Shown piece after piece: positions 1 through 8,640 of a stretch of 64,000 nt of DNA. Under the pieces are notes generated by a model. It worked only from the letters and a program-made list of their open reading frames with translations, made no database searches and was not told the DNA's origin. The DNA comes from JAWHTC01 sp032586155 (lineage in GTDB: Bacteria > Pseudomonadota > Alphaproteobacteria > Rhodobacterales > Rhodobacteraceae), in contig NZ_JAWHTC010000001.1 of assembly GCF_032586155.1 (NCBI RefSeq), positions 434,001 through 498,000 of the forward strand, read 5' to 3'. Both the position numbers and the translations under genes were made by a program. Every line of letters starts with the position of its first letter. The first letter of the stretch is position 1.

Positions 1-1522
1 CGGCATCTCGACCCGTACGCCGAAAGGGTGGGTTGCGGCGAATTACGCTGAAAAGCCGGGGTTAAAATACTTCCATGCCAACGGATTGGACATCTATGAT
101 ACCTACCGCGTGGCACAGGAGGCCACCGACTATGTCCGGGAACGCCGTAAGCCCGCCTTCCTGCACCTGTCGCTGGTGCGGCTTTACGGGCATGCGGGGT
201 CGGACCTGCAACAGGCCTATCTGAAGAAAGGCATTTTCGAGGGCTGGGAGGCGGATGATCCACTTTTGCATTCCGCGCGATTGTTGATCGACGGCGGGGT
301 TCTGAGCGCCGACGACGTTCTGGCGATTTATCATGGCTGCGAGGATCAATGTTCGCGCGTGGCCGAAGAGGTGATCACCAGGCCACGTTTGAAAACCGCG
401 GAGGAGGTTATGGCTTCGCTGATCCCGCCAGCGCGAGAGTGTGCGCCCAGCAACGGCCCCTCGGCCGAGGCTCGTGAGGCCACCTTTGGAAGTGATTTCA
501 AACAGTTGGAGACGCCACAACCGATGTCTCGGTTGCTGAATTGGGCGCTGACTGATCTGATGCTGGAACATGGTGAAATCGTCATGATGGGCGAGGATGT
601 TGGCACCAAGGGAGGGGTCTATGGTGTCACGCAGAAACTAGTCGACAGGTTCGGAGCGGACCGGATGATTGACACGCTTCTAGACGAGCAATCCATCCTT
701 GGGTTGGCTATCGGCATGGCGCACAACGGTTTTGTTCCGATCCCGGAAATTCAGTTCCTGGCATATTTGCACAATGCCGAGGACCAGCTCAGGGGCGAGG
801 CAGCGACCCTGCCGTTCTTCTCGAACGGACAGTTTACCAACCCAATGGTCCTGCGGATTGCGGGTCTCGGCTATCAAAAAGGTTTCGGCGGACATTTCCA
901 TAATGACAATTCATTGGCCGTGCTACGCGATATTCCCGGCGTGATCATTGCTTGTCCCAGCCGGGGCGATGACGGGGCAATGATGATGCGCGAATGCGTG
1001 CGGCTGGCGCGCGAGGAAAACCGCGTCGTGGTCGTGGTCGAACCGATTGCGCTTTACCCGATGCGCGACCTGATGGACGACAAGGATGGCGGCTGGATGC
1101 GCACCTATCCGTCGCCGGATCAGCGGATCGGTCTGGGTGAGGTAGGGGTTGAGGGCGACGGCCCGCTGGCGATCCTGACCTATGGCAATGGGCGCTATCT
1201 TTCGACACAGGCTGCAGCTGATCTGACAGCGGAAGGTATCGATACGCGGATCATCGACATGCGTTGGCTGGCACCGCTGCCGGTGGACGGGATCGTTGGC
1301 GCGTTGAAAGGGGCAAAGAAGGTTCTGATCGTTGATGAATGCCGCAGCACCGGCAGCCAGTCCGAGGCGCTGATGGCGATGCTGCAGGAACAGACCATCC
1401 TGCCGCATGCCCGCATCGCCGCCGAGGACAGTTTTATCGCCACTGGCCCGGCCTATGCAGCCACCATGCCGTCGCGTGGCAGTATCGTCGAGGCGGCCCG
1501 CAATCTGTGGAGCGCCAAATGA
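1..1522 (+). CDS. Fused 2-oxo acid dehydrogenase E1 (alpha-beta), 5'-truncated by window edge
   Basis: Thiamine-diphosphate-dependent E1 component of a branched-chain 2-oxo acid, acetoin or pyruvate-type dehydrogenase complex, with alpha and beta parts on one chain. The frame is open from base 2, so the true start lies outside the window and 506 residues are visible. The first ~130 residues look like the end of an E1-alpha domain (segment LVRLYGHAGSD resembles the phosphorylation-loop region). A beta domain follows, starting at about residue 172 (PMSRLLNWAL, then MMGEDVGTKGGVYG) and ending with a transketolase C-terminal domain (ILTYGNGRYLSTQAA, IDMRWLAPLP, VDECRSTGS). Fused E1 proteins of this type are usually about 700 residues. 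The stop overlaps the start of the next gene (ATGA), so the two are translationally coupled. The substrate cannot be read from the sequence. Confidence 0.85.
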   Translation, partial: GISTRTPKGWVAANYAEKPGLKYFHANGLDIYDTYRVAQEATDYVRERRKPAFLHLSLVRLYGHAGSDLQQAYLKKGIFEGWEADDPLLHSARLLIDGGVLSADDVLAIYHGCEDQCSRVAEEVITRPRLKTAEEVMASLIPPARECAPSNGPSAEAREATFGSDFKQLETPQPMSRLLNWALTDLMLEHGEIVMMGEDVGTKGGVYGVTQKLVDRFGADRMIDTLLDEQSILGLAIGMAHNGFVPIPEIQFLAYLHNAEDQLRGEAATLPFFSNGQFTNPMVLRIAGLGYQKGFGGHFHNDNSLAVLRDIPGVIIACPSRGDDGAMMMRECVRLAREENRVVVVVEPIALYPMRDLMDDKDGGWMRTYPSPDQRIGLGEVGVEGDGPLAILTYGNGRYLSTQAAADLTAEGIDTRIIDMRWLAPLPVDGIVGALKGAKKVLIVDECRSTGSQSEALMAMLQEQTILPHARIAAEDSFIATGPAYAATMPSRGSIVEAARNLWSAK

Positions 1523-2553
1523 AACGGACCGCTGTTGTCGTTGCGCCCGGGCGCGGTACCTATAACCGGGACGGGCTGGGCTATTTCGCGCGCCATCATG
1601 CCGACAAATCGGGCCTGATGGTGCAGTTCGACGATTTCCGTCGCGAGGCCGGGCAGGAACCGCTGTCGGCGCTTGACGGCGCCGAGCGGTTTTCCGGGGC
1701 CAAATTTACAAGGGGCGACAATGCCTCCGGTCTGATCTATGCCTGTGCCTATGGGGACTTCCTGTCCATCAACCGGGATCGTTACGACATCCTGGCGGTG
1801 ACTGGCAACTCGATGGGCTGGTATATTGCGCTTGCCTGCGCCGGGGCTCTGGATGCGATGGGTGGTCTCAACGTGGTCAACACCATGGGCAGGCTGATGC
1901 ATCAGAACATGATCGGCGGGCAGCTTATCTATCCTTTCGCTGATGAAAACTGGGTGCCCATTCCAGGGCGGCGGGCCGAGGTTGAGGCCAAATTGGCCGA
2001 GATCAACGCCCGTGCGAACCATGTTCTGGACCTGTCGATTGATTTGGGCGGAATGCTGGTGCTGGCAGGTAATGAAGAGGGGCTGAGCGCTTTCGAGACT
2101 GAAATGCCGATGGTTCAGTCGCGCTATCCGATGCGTCTGCCGGGCCACGCGGGGTTCCACACTGCATTGCAGGCCCCCGTGGCCGATGCTGGACAAGCCC
2201 GACTAGGCCCCGATTTGTTCAATGGCCCTATCATTCCTTTGATCGACGGGCGTGGTGGTATTTGGCGACCGAAATCGAGCAACCCCAATGCCTTGCGGGA
2301 GTATACTCTTGGTCATCAGGTAACACGGGCCTATGATTTCACTGCCGCCATCCGCGTGGCCGCGCGCGAATTCATGCCAGACGTCTTCATCGTGCTTGGC
2401 CCCGGCACAACCCTTGGCGGGGCTTGCGCGCAAAGCCTGCTTTTGGCGTCCTGGCGGGGCATGGTGGATAAGGCCAGCTTCAAAGCGGAGCAGGACAACA
2501 TACCGCGACTGTTTTCGATGGGGATGCCCGAGCAGCGCGCGCTGGTGGTCTAG
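1519..2553 (+). CDS. FabD-like acyl carrier protein acyltransferase homologue
   Basis: A 344-residue protein related to malonyl-CoA:ACP transacylases and polyketide synthase acyltransferase domains. The nucleophile elbow GNSMG carries Ser98, and a later GFHTALQ segment supplies the expected catalytic histidine context (FabD has FHS/T there). The start ATG overlaps the stop of the E1 gene by four bases, so both are made from one message. The N-terminus (AVVVAPGRGTYN) differs from the usual FabD FPGQGSQ, so a specialised acyl transfer is more likely than housekeeping fatty-acid synthesis. Pairing with an oxo-acid dehydrogenase E1 suggests the acyl group comes from oxidative decarboxylation; this is inference. 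Confidence 0.7.
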   Translation: MKRTAVVVAPGRGTYNRDGLGYFARHHADKSGLMVQFDDFRREAGQEPLSALDGAERFSGAKFTRGDNASGLIYACAYGDFLSINRDRYDILAVTGNSMGWYIALACAGALDAMGGLNVVNTMGRLMHQNMIGGQLIYPFADENWVPIPGRRAEVEAKLAEINARANHVLDLSIDLGGMLVLAGNEEGLSAFETEMPMVQSRYPMRLPGHAGFHTALQAPVADAGQARLGPDLFNGPIIPLIDGRGGIWRPKSSNPNALREYTLGHQVTRAYDFTAAIRVAAREFMPDVFIVLGPGTTLGGACAQSLLLASWRGMVDKASFKAEQDNIPRLFSMGMPEQRALVV

Positions 2554-2557
2554 GCCG

Positions 2558-3448
2558 TTATTGCCGGGCCGATTGCTTTCGAACCCAAGTTTCAAAGGCT
2601 ACTATAGGGGGCGAGGCCGGACCCGCCTGGCGAACGAGATAGTAGCTTTTTCCGGTCGTCATCTCGGTGTCGTCCAAGCGGACAAGTTCGCCGCTGGACA
2701 GCTCCCTTGCGACCATCTGCACCGGCACGATTGCGGCCCCCAACGAGGCAATGGCGGCAGAAATCACCATCGAATGCTGATCGAAATACCGCCCTTCGAG
2801 CGGTGAGGTCTTGTGGATTCCGGCTTTCTCGATCCAGTCGGACCAAGCTCTAGGACGGCTGGTCAGGTGCAGCAAGGGCGCCTGCGAGAGATTGCCCGGA
2901 TCATTCTCCATCCCATGGGCATAACGGAACTCGGGTGAGCAGACCGGCACGACTTTTTCGCCGAAAAGATGCAGCATCTGCGTTCCAGGCCAGTTTTCGC
3001 GGCCATAGTGAAACGCGAGGTCAACCGGTTCGTGGTCGAAATCGAACGGCACTAACCGAGTGGAGAAGGACAGCTCGATCTCGGGATGGCGGGCAAAGAA
3101 ATCTGGCAGGCGCGGGATCAGCCAGAGATTGGCGAATGTCGGCAGAATACCGATTGAAAGTGCGGTTTTCCGCGCCCCGGCGGCCACCGCCTCTTGCACC
3201 GTTTTGCGCAGGCCGTTCAGGTCTGATGCAAGCCGGTCGGCGAAGTTCCGCCCCGCGGCGGTCAGAACCACACCCCGACCAACACGCAGGAAAAGGTCGA
3301 AGCCGAGGTCGGTTTCCAGCTCTCTGATCTTCTTGCTGATGGCACTTTGGGTCATGCCCAGTTCTTCTGCCGCTGCCGTGAAGCTTTCGTGGCGTGCGGC
3401 GGTTTCGAAACAGCGCAATTGCATCAGCTTGGGAAGACGAGCCGACAT
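2558..3448 (-). CDS. LysR-family transcriptional regulator
   Basis: A 296-residue LysR-type regulator. Residues about 8-65 form the winged helix-turn-helix (LMQLRCFETAARHESFTAAA, then MTQSAISKKIRELE). The rest is a periplasmic-binding-protein-like effector domain with the common FARHPEIELSF segment. It resembles GcvA/AmpR-type members. It converges on the acyltransferase gene, with only four bases between the stops, and its start faces tdh, whose 3' end lies 43 bp away. It might control tdh-kbl or the upstream E1 operon; the sequence does not decide. Both stops lie close together with no clear terminator hairpin between them. Confidence 0.9.
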   Translation of the reverse strand: MSARLPKLMQLRCFETAARHESFTAAAEELGMTQSAISKKIRELETDLGFDLFLRVGRGVVLTAAGRNFADRLASDLNGLRKTVQEAVAAGARKTALSIGILPTFANLWLIPRLPDFFARHPEIELSFSTRLVPFDFDHEPVDLAFHYGRENWPGTQMLHLFGEKVVPVCSPEFRYAHGMENDPGNLSQAPLLHLTSRPRAWSDWIEKAGIHKTSPLEGRYFDQHSMVISAAIASLGAAIVPVQMVARELSSGELVRLDDTEMTTGKSYYLVRQAGPASPPIVAFETWVRKQSARQ

Positions 3449-3491
3449 TTTTTCTCTCCATCATCCGGTCGCTCCTGACCTACGCTTGTCT

Positions 3492-4529
3492 CTAGGTCCA
3501 GTCCATTACCACCTTGCCTGCATCACCGGAGAGCATGGCGGCAAACCCGCTTTCGAAGTCGTCGATGGAGATGCGGTGGGTGATCAGGTCGGTCAGATCG
3601 AGCCCGGATTGCACCAGGGCAATCATCTTGTACCAGGTCTCAAACATTTCGCGACCATAGATGCCTTTGACCGTCAACATCTTGAAGATTATCTCGTTCC
3701 AGTCGACGGCGAACGCGGTTGGAGCGATACCCAGAAGCGCGATCTTGCCGCCATTGTTCATGCGCGAGATCATCTGGCGCATGGCGGCAGAGGCACCGGA
3801 CATCTCCAATCCGACGTCGAAGCCCTCGGTCATGCCGATGTCGTCCATAACGTCGCGCAGCGTGTCTTGGGACACGTCCACCACGTGCTGCACTCCCATT
3901 CTGCGCGCCAGCTCAAGCCGGTAGGGTGCAATATCGGTGATCACCACCTTGCGTGCGCCCACCCGTTGCGCGACCAACGCGCCCATAATGCCGATGGGTC
4001 CGGCACCGGTGACCAAGACGTCTTCGCCCACCAGGTCAAAGCTAAGGGCGGTGTGAACCGCGTTGCCAAACGGGTCGAAGATGGCGGCGATTTCATCGGG
4101 GATGTCATCAGGGATCGGGACAACGTTGTTTTCCGGGATGCATAAGTATTCGGCAAAGGCCCCGGGCCGGTTGACGCCCACCCCTTGGGTGTTGCGGCAC
4201 AGATGCCCCCGGCCTGCCCGACAATTGCGGCAGATGCCGCAGACGATATGGCCTTCACCCGAGACCCGGTGCCCGATGTTGAACTTGGTGGCTGCCTTGC
4301 CGCAATCGACGATCTCGCCGCAGAACTCGTGGCCGACAACCATGGGAACCGGCACAGTTTTGGCCGACCATTCGTCCCATTTCCAGATATGGACATCGGT
4401 ACCGCAGATTGCCGATTTTCGAACCTTGATCAGCACCTCGTCCGGGCCTGGTTCCGGCACCGGAACGTATTCCATCCAGAGCCCTTCCTCGGGCTTTGCT
4501 TTCACCAGCGCTTTCATTTCGTTGCTCAT
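3492..4529 (-). CDS. tdh: L-threonine 3-dehydrogenase
   Basis: A 345-residue zinc-dependent medium-chain dehydrogenase that oxidises L-threonine to 2-amino-3-oxobutyrate with NAD+. It shows the catalytic-zinc Cys42 (SAICGTDVHIWKWDEW), the GHEFCGEI segment, the four-cysteine structural zinc lobe (CGICRNCRAGRGHLC) and the Rossmann glycine motif (VTGAGPIGIMGALVA). Length matches the family. The start overlaps the kbl stop (ATGA), so the genes form one operon in the order kbl-tdh, the standard threonine-to-glycine pathway. The product of Tdh is unstable and is passed to Kbl. Confidence 0.95.
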   Translation of the reverse strand: MSNEMKALVKAKPEEGLWMEYVPVPEPGPDEVLIKVRKSAICGTDVHIWKWDEWSAKTVPVPMVVGHEFCGEIVDCGKAATKFNIGHRVSGEGHIVCGICRNCRAGRGHLCRNTQGVGVNRPGAFAEYLCIPENNVVPIPDDIPDEIAAIFDPFGNAVHTALSFDLVGEDVLVTGAGPIGIMGALVAQRVGARKVVITDIAPYRLELARRMGVQHVVDVSQDTLRDVMDDIGMTEGFDVGLEMSGASAAMRQMISRMNNGGKIALLGIAPTAFAVDWNEIIFKMLTVKGIYGREMFETWYKMIALVQSGLDLTDLITHRISIDDFESGFAAMLSGDAGKVVMDWT

Positions 4530-5716
4530 GTCACGATCTCCATGTCGCGACCGACCTCGATGAAGGCGTCGATAGCGCGGTCAAGTTCATGGTGGCTGTG
4601 GGCCGCCGACATTTGGGTACGGATACGGTCCTGTCCGCGCGGCACAACCGGGAAGCTGAAAGGTGCAACATAAACGCCCTTTTTATCCAGTCGCACTGCC
4701 ATCTCCTGTGCCAGTTTCGGATCGCGCAGCATCACCGGGATGATTGGATGTTCGCCGGGAAGCAGGTCAAACCCTGCCGCCGACATTCGGGCGCGAAAAA
4801 GGGTGGCGTTCTCCATCAGCCGGTCGCGGCGTTCAGTGCTGGCCTCGAGCATGTCCAGCACGGCAATCGAGGTCTGGGCAATCACCGGCGCCAGCGTGTT
4901 TGAGAACAGGTAGGGCCGCGAGCGTTGGCGCAGCCAATCCACCACCTCGGCGCGCGCGCAGGTATAGCCGCCCGAGGCCCCGCCAAGTGCCTTGCCCAGC
5001 GTGCCGGTGACGATGTCCACCCGACCCATGACGTCGCAATGCTCGATAGAACCGCGCCCAGTCTTGCCGACAAAGCCGACGGCGTGGCTGTCATCGACCA
5101 TCACCATGGCATCGTATTTTTCGGCGAGGTCACAGATATGCGCCAGCTTGGCGATGTAGCCATCCATCGAGAAGACACCATCGGTCGCAATCATCCTGAA
5201 CCGGGCGCCTTGGGCCGCCTGCAACTGGACCTCGAGATCCGCCATGTCGGAATTGGCGTAGCGGAAGCGTTTTGCCTTGCACAGCCGCACTCCGTCGATG
5301 ATCGAGGCGTGGTTCAGCGCATCCGAAATGATTGCGTCCTCTTCACCCAGAAGAGTTTCGAACAACCCGGTATTGGCGTCAAAACAGCTAGAATAGAGAA
5401 TGGTGTCTTCGAAACCGAGGAAGCGGGACAGGCGCGCTTCCAGTTCCTTGTGCTCTTCCTGTGTTCCGCAGATGAACCGTACCGAGGACATGCCGTAGCC
5501 ATAGCGCGCCAGAGCCGCCCGGCCCGCCTCGATCAGCCCAGGATTACCGGAAAGACCCAGGTAGTTGTTGGCACACAGGTTGATCACCTCGCGACCCGTG
5601 TCCAGCGTCACGGTTCCCGCCTGTTTCGAGGCGATGACCCGTTCGCCTTTGTAAAGCCCGGCCTCGCGCAAACCATCCAGTTCGCCACGCAAATACTCAG
5701 TGAAGTTTACGGTCAT
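4526..5716 (-). CDS. kbl: Glycine C-acetyltransferase (2-amino-3-ketobutyrate CoA ligase)
   Basis: A 396-residue pyridoxal-phosphate enzyme of the alpha-oxoamine synthase family. It cleaves 2-amino-3-oxobutyrate with CoA to glycine and acetyl-CoA. The PLP lysine lies in TGTLGKALGGASGGY, and DDSHAVGFVGKTGRG is the family signature. The start at 5716 gives the usual ~396-residue length and has a GGAGAG ribosome site just upstream. A longer frame runs to 5833 but enters IS-derived DNA and has no family match. The gene is upstream of and overlaps tdh. The IS3 remnant begins only ~60 bp upstream of the start, so the native promoter may have been altered. Confidence 0.95.
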   Translation of the reverse strand: MTVNFTEYLRGELDGLREAGLYKGERVIASKQAGTVTLDTGREVINLCANNYLGLSGNPGLIEAGRAALARYGYGMSSVRFICGTQEEHKELEARLSRFLGFEDTILYSSCFDANTGLFETLLGEEDAIISDALNHASIIDGVRLCKAKRFRYANSDMADLEVQLQAAQGARFRMIATDGVFSMDGYIAKLAHICDLAEKYDAMVMVDDSHAVGFVGKTGRGSIEHCDVMGRVDIVTGTLGKALGGASGGYTCARAEVVDWLRQRSRPYLFSNTLAPVIAQTSIAVLDMLEASTERRDRLMENATLFRARMSAAGFDLLPGEHPIIPVMLRDPKLAQEMAVRLDKKGVYVAPFSFPVVPRGQDRIRTQMSAAHSHHELDRAIDAFIEVGRDMEIVT

Positions 5717-5774
5717 GATTTCTCTCCAAAGGATGGGGTCGTCCATGTTTCTCACACCTTGCGTCCGGAACCCG

Positions 5775-6018
5775 CCATGCACAAGAGTTTGGGTTCGGCC
5801 AAGCCGTGTATGAGCCAGCGCGGAACTTGGCACGACAATGCTGTTGCCGAAAGCTTCTTCCAGCCATTGAAGTGGGAAAGGATCTGGGAGCGTGCATACC
5901 CAACGCGCTACGACACAAGGCAGGACGTGTTCGACTACATCGAAATGTTCCGCAACCGGATTTGCATGCGTACGAACGACTGAATGCTGCCACCCATTGA
6001 CCTAAGAACAAGACAGGC
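5775..6018 (+). mobile_element. IS3-family transposase remnant (orfB C-terminal end)
   Basis: About 80 codons resemble the C-terminus of an IS3-type integrase-like transposase: CMSQRGTWHDNAVAESFF (the DDE-region signature around the catalytic Glu of AESFF), then a DVFDYIEMFRNR segment. In the same frame a TGA at about 5981-5983 interrupts what would be the usual C-terminal tail (TND stop MLPPIDLR). The N-terminal catalytic portion and the terminal inverted repeats are missing. It sits between kbl and the ketopantoate reductase pseudogene, in a stretch with further broken genes. It is a dead fragment of an old insertion. Boundaries are approximate. Confidence 0.75.
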
Positions 6019-6038
6019 AATGCCTTCAGGATCCGACT

Positions 6039-7016
6039 TCAGTACAACCCCGCCATTTTTGCGCGCAGCTGAACAAGGGCCAATACTGTGTCGATTGTCG
6101 GGGTCTCGGTTTTGGTCAACGACCCCAGTTCCTGCACCGCGGTAACAAGCGCATCGATCTCCATTGGGTGCCCGGCATCGAGGTCTTGCCACATCGAGGT
6201 TCGGTGCCCGCCAACGGCGGCTCCGTCATCGATCCGCCGTTCCACGTCAATGGGAAACTTCACCCCGAGCTTTTCGGCGACCTCTTATGCCTCGAGCATC
6301 ATGCCACGTGCTACGGAGCGGGTGCCCGGATCGGTGCACAACACGTCGAGTGTAGCATGGGTGAGGGCCGAGATCGGGTTGAATGACAGGTTGCCCCACA
6401 GCTTAACCCAGATTTCGTCATGGATGCGCGGCCGGACGGGAGCCTTGAGCCCGGCCTTGGCCAGAGTCTGAGGCAGCGTCATGGCTCGATCCGACCGCGA
6501 CCCGTCTGGTTCGCCCAGCAAAAACCGATTGCCCTCGATTTGCTTGATCACTCCTGGTTCGATCACTTCGCCTGCAGGGTATACGACACAACCCAATACG
6601 CGGTCGGGACCAAACCCATTCCACTGCGCGTCGCCTGGGTCAACCGAAGCAAGCCGGGTGCCCGCAAAGGGGCTGTCGTATTTGTGAAAATACCACCAAG
6701 GCACGCCGTTCACACCGCTGACAATCGTAGTCTGTTCACCAATCAGCGGTTGCATTTTTTCGACTATGGGCGGTACGGAATGCGCTTTTAGCGTGATGAA
6801 CACATAATCCTGCTTGCCCAGGTCTTCCGGGTTGTCGGAGGCGTCCACTTCGACTGTGCTGCGTTCTCCCCCTTCCGAAACCAAGGTGAGCCCTTTTTTC
6901 TTCATCGCGGCCAGATGAGGACCGCGCGCAACGAGACTGACGTCGGCTCCGGCCTGCACCAGTTTTACCGCAAGGTAGCCGCCAATGGCGCCGGCGCCGA
7001 ATATACCGATCTTCAT
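6039..7016 (-). pseudogene. 2-dehydropantoate 2-reductase-like gene with internal stop
   Basis: Two same-frame pieces make up one ApbA/PanE-type protein. The first, from 7016, has the NADP-binding start MKIGIFGAGAIGGYLA and runs 243 residues to a TAA at 6285-6287. Reading continues in frame without a shift into EVAEKLG and then a stretch holding GHRTSMWQDLDAGHPMEIDA, the conserved C-terminal KPR domain helix, up to 6039. A single base change (for example CAA or GAA to TAA) explains the break. The split falls inside the C-terminal domain, so the 243-residue product would lack part of the pantoate-binding lobe. It is the last gene of a minus-strand run whose preceding gene is also broken. The original substrate need not have been ketopantoate. 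Confidence 0.85.
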
Positions 7017-7033
7017 TGCAGTATCCTCCGTGT

Positions 7034-8640
7034 TCAGCTGGTCAGGCCGCGTTTCTCAGCCATTCCAATCCGCTGAATCTTGCCGGTTGCGCCCTTGGGA
7101 ATCTCATCAAGGATCACCACGGAACGCGGGACCTTGAAATTGGCGAGGTGTTGCGACGTGAAGTCACAAATGGCCCTTTCGTCGAGTTCGGAACCCTCTT
7201 TCAAGACCACTGCGGCTGCGATGTCTTCGCCCAGCTTGTCATGGGGCACCGCAAAACAGACGACCTGGGCAATCTCGGCATGGCTTAGCATCACGGCGTC
7301 GACTTCTAGCGGGCTGATTTTTTCACCACCACGGTTGATGATCTCTTTCAGGCGCCCGGTCAAGTTGAGATAGCCGTCCTCGTCAAACGCGCATTGGTCG
7401 CCGGAGCGAAATCATCTCTTTGCCTCGGCCATGATAAAGCCTGTTTCATTGGCCTTTGGATTGCCCTCGTAGCCCGGGGTCACATTGGGGCCGGAAATCA
7501 CAATCTCGCCCGTGGCATGTTGATCCTGTAGCTTGTCTTCGGCTTAGTGCGCGATGCGCACCTCCGGTCCGGCCGCCACGCCAACCGATCCCGGCTTTTG
7601 GGCGCGCGGGGGAAGCGAGTTACAACACATCTGGTGTGTGGCCTCGGTCATGCCGTAGGCTTCGATCACCGGTGCGCCGAACGTGGAGACCAGAGCTTGC
7701 ATGACAGGGGCTGAAAGCGAAGCCGACGACGATCGCAGGAACCGGAGGTTTGCATTGTCGATGATCTCACGGTTGCGTTCGGCCCGAGTCAGAATGGTCT
7801 GATGCAAGGTGGGGACGGCAGTGCACCACGTTGGCTTGACCGCCTCGAGTTGCGCAAAGAAGCGCAGCGCGTTGAAGCCAGGCGTACAGCATACCTGTGA
7901 CCCGGCTGCAAACGACGCCGAAACTGCAGCTATCAGCCCATGGATATGAAACAGCGGCATAACGTTGAGACAGCGGTCATCCGGCGTCAGATCCTGGGAA
8001 GCCATGATGTTGCCAGCAGATGCGTGGATATTGGATTGCAGCAGAGGTACGATTTTCGGCCGCGACGTCGTGCCCGAGGTGTGCAGGATCAACGCAACAT
8101 CGTCTTCCCCGGCGCGCTGTGGTCACATGGGGCAAGACCACCTGAGAACGAAAGCGTGAACGACCCCGCCGGATCGGCAGTGCTGAAAGATAGTCTTACG
8201 ACGGCTATTCCGGCCTTGTTCGCCGCCGCAACGGCAGGACCGTCATAATCTTCAGCCACAACCAGCGCTTTGGCCTTCAGGTCTTCGAGGTAGAAATCAT
8301 ATTCTTCTTCACGGTAGGCGGGGTTAAGAGGCGCGGTGGTTGCCACTTGCGCAATGGTAAAAAAACCGGATGCCATTTCGGGCCCGTTTGGCAGAACGAT
8401 TGCAACGCGGTCCCCGCGTCCGCTCCCGAACCCATGCAGGGTTTTAGTGACCTGCGATGACAGATCGCGCAAACCGCCATAGCTGAGCCACTCGCGGTCT
8501 GGTGCGCCGATGGCAAGAGCGGTTGCGTCGCGGTCGATAATCGGGGCGGAAACAGTTCGGCTCGTGTCTTGCTCCTTGGCATTCCTGATTTTCTTTTCAA
8601 GCTCAGACGGCATAGGCAAGACCATCTGAGCGTGGGTCAT
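7034..8640 (-). pseudogene. Acyl-CoA synthetase (AMP-forming) with one frameshift and two stops
   Basis: Three frames reconstruct one ANL-family adenylating enzyme. The N-terminal part (8640 or 8610 down to 8089) reads through WLSYGGLRDLSSQV. At a run of four Gs (plus-strand CCCC 8107-8110) one base is missing and the frame shifts. The next part has the adenylation motif LHTSGTTSRPK and YGMTEATHQ, and ends at a TAA at 7544-7546. The same frame continues to a TGA at 7412-7414 where the family has Trp (AKR stop FRSGDQ, normally WFRTGD). It then finishes with the C-terminal lid (GRLKEIINRGGEKISPLEVD, and the catalytic Lys in PKGATGKIQR). Three lesions make sequencing error alone unlikely. It resembles oxalyl-CoA/long-chain acyl-CoA synthetases. 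Confidence 0.88.
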
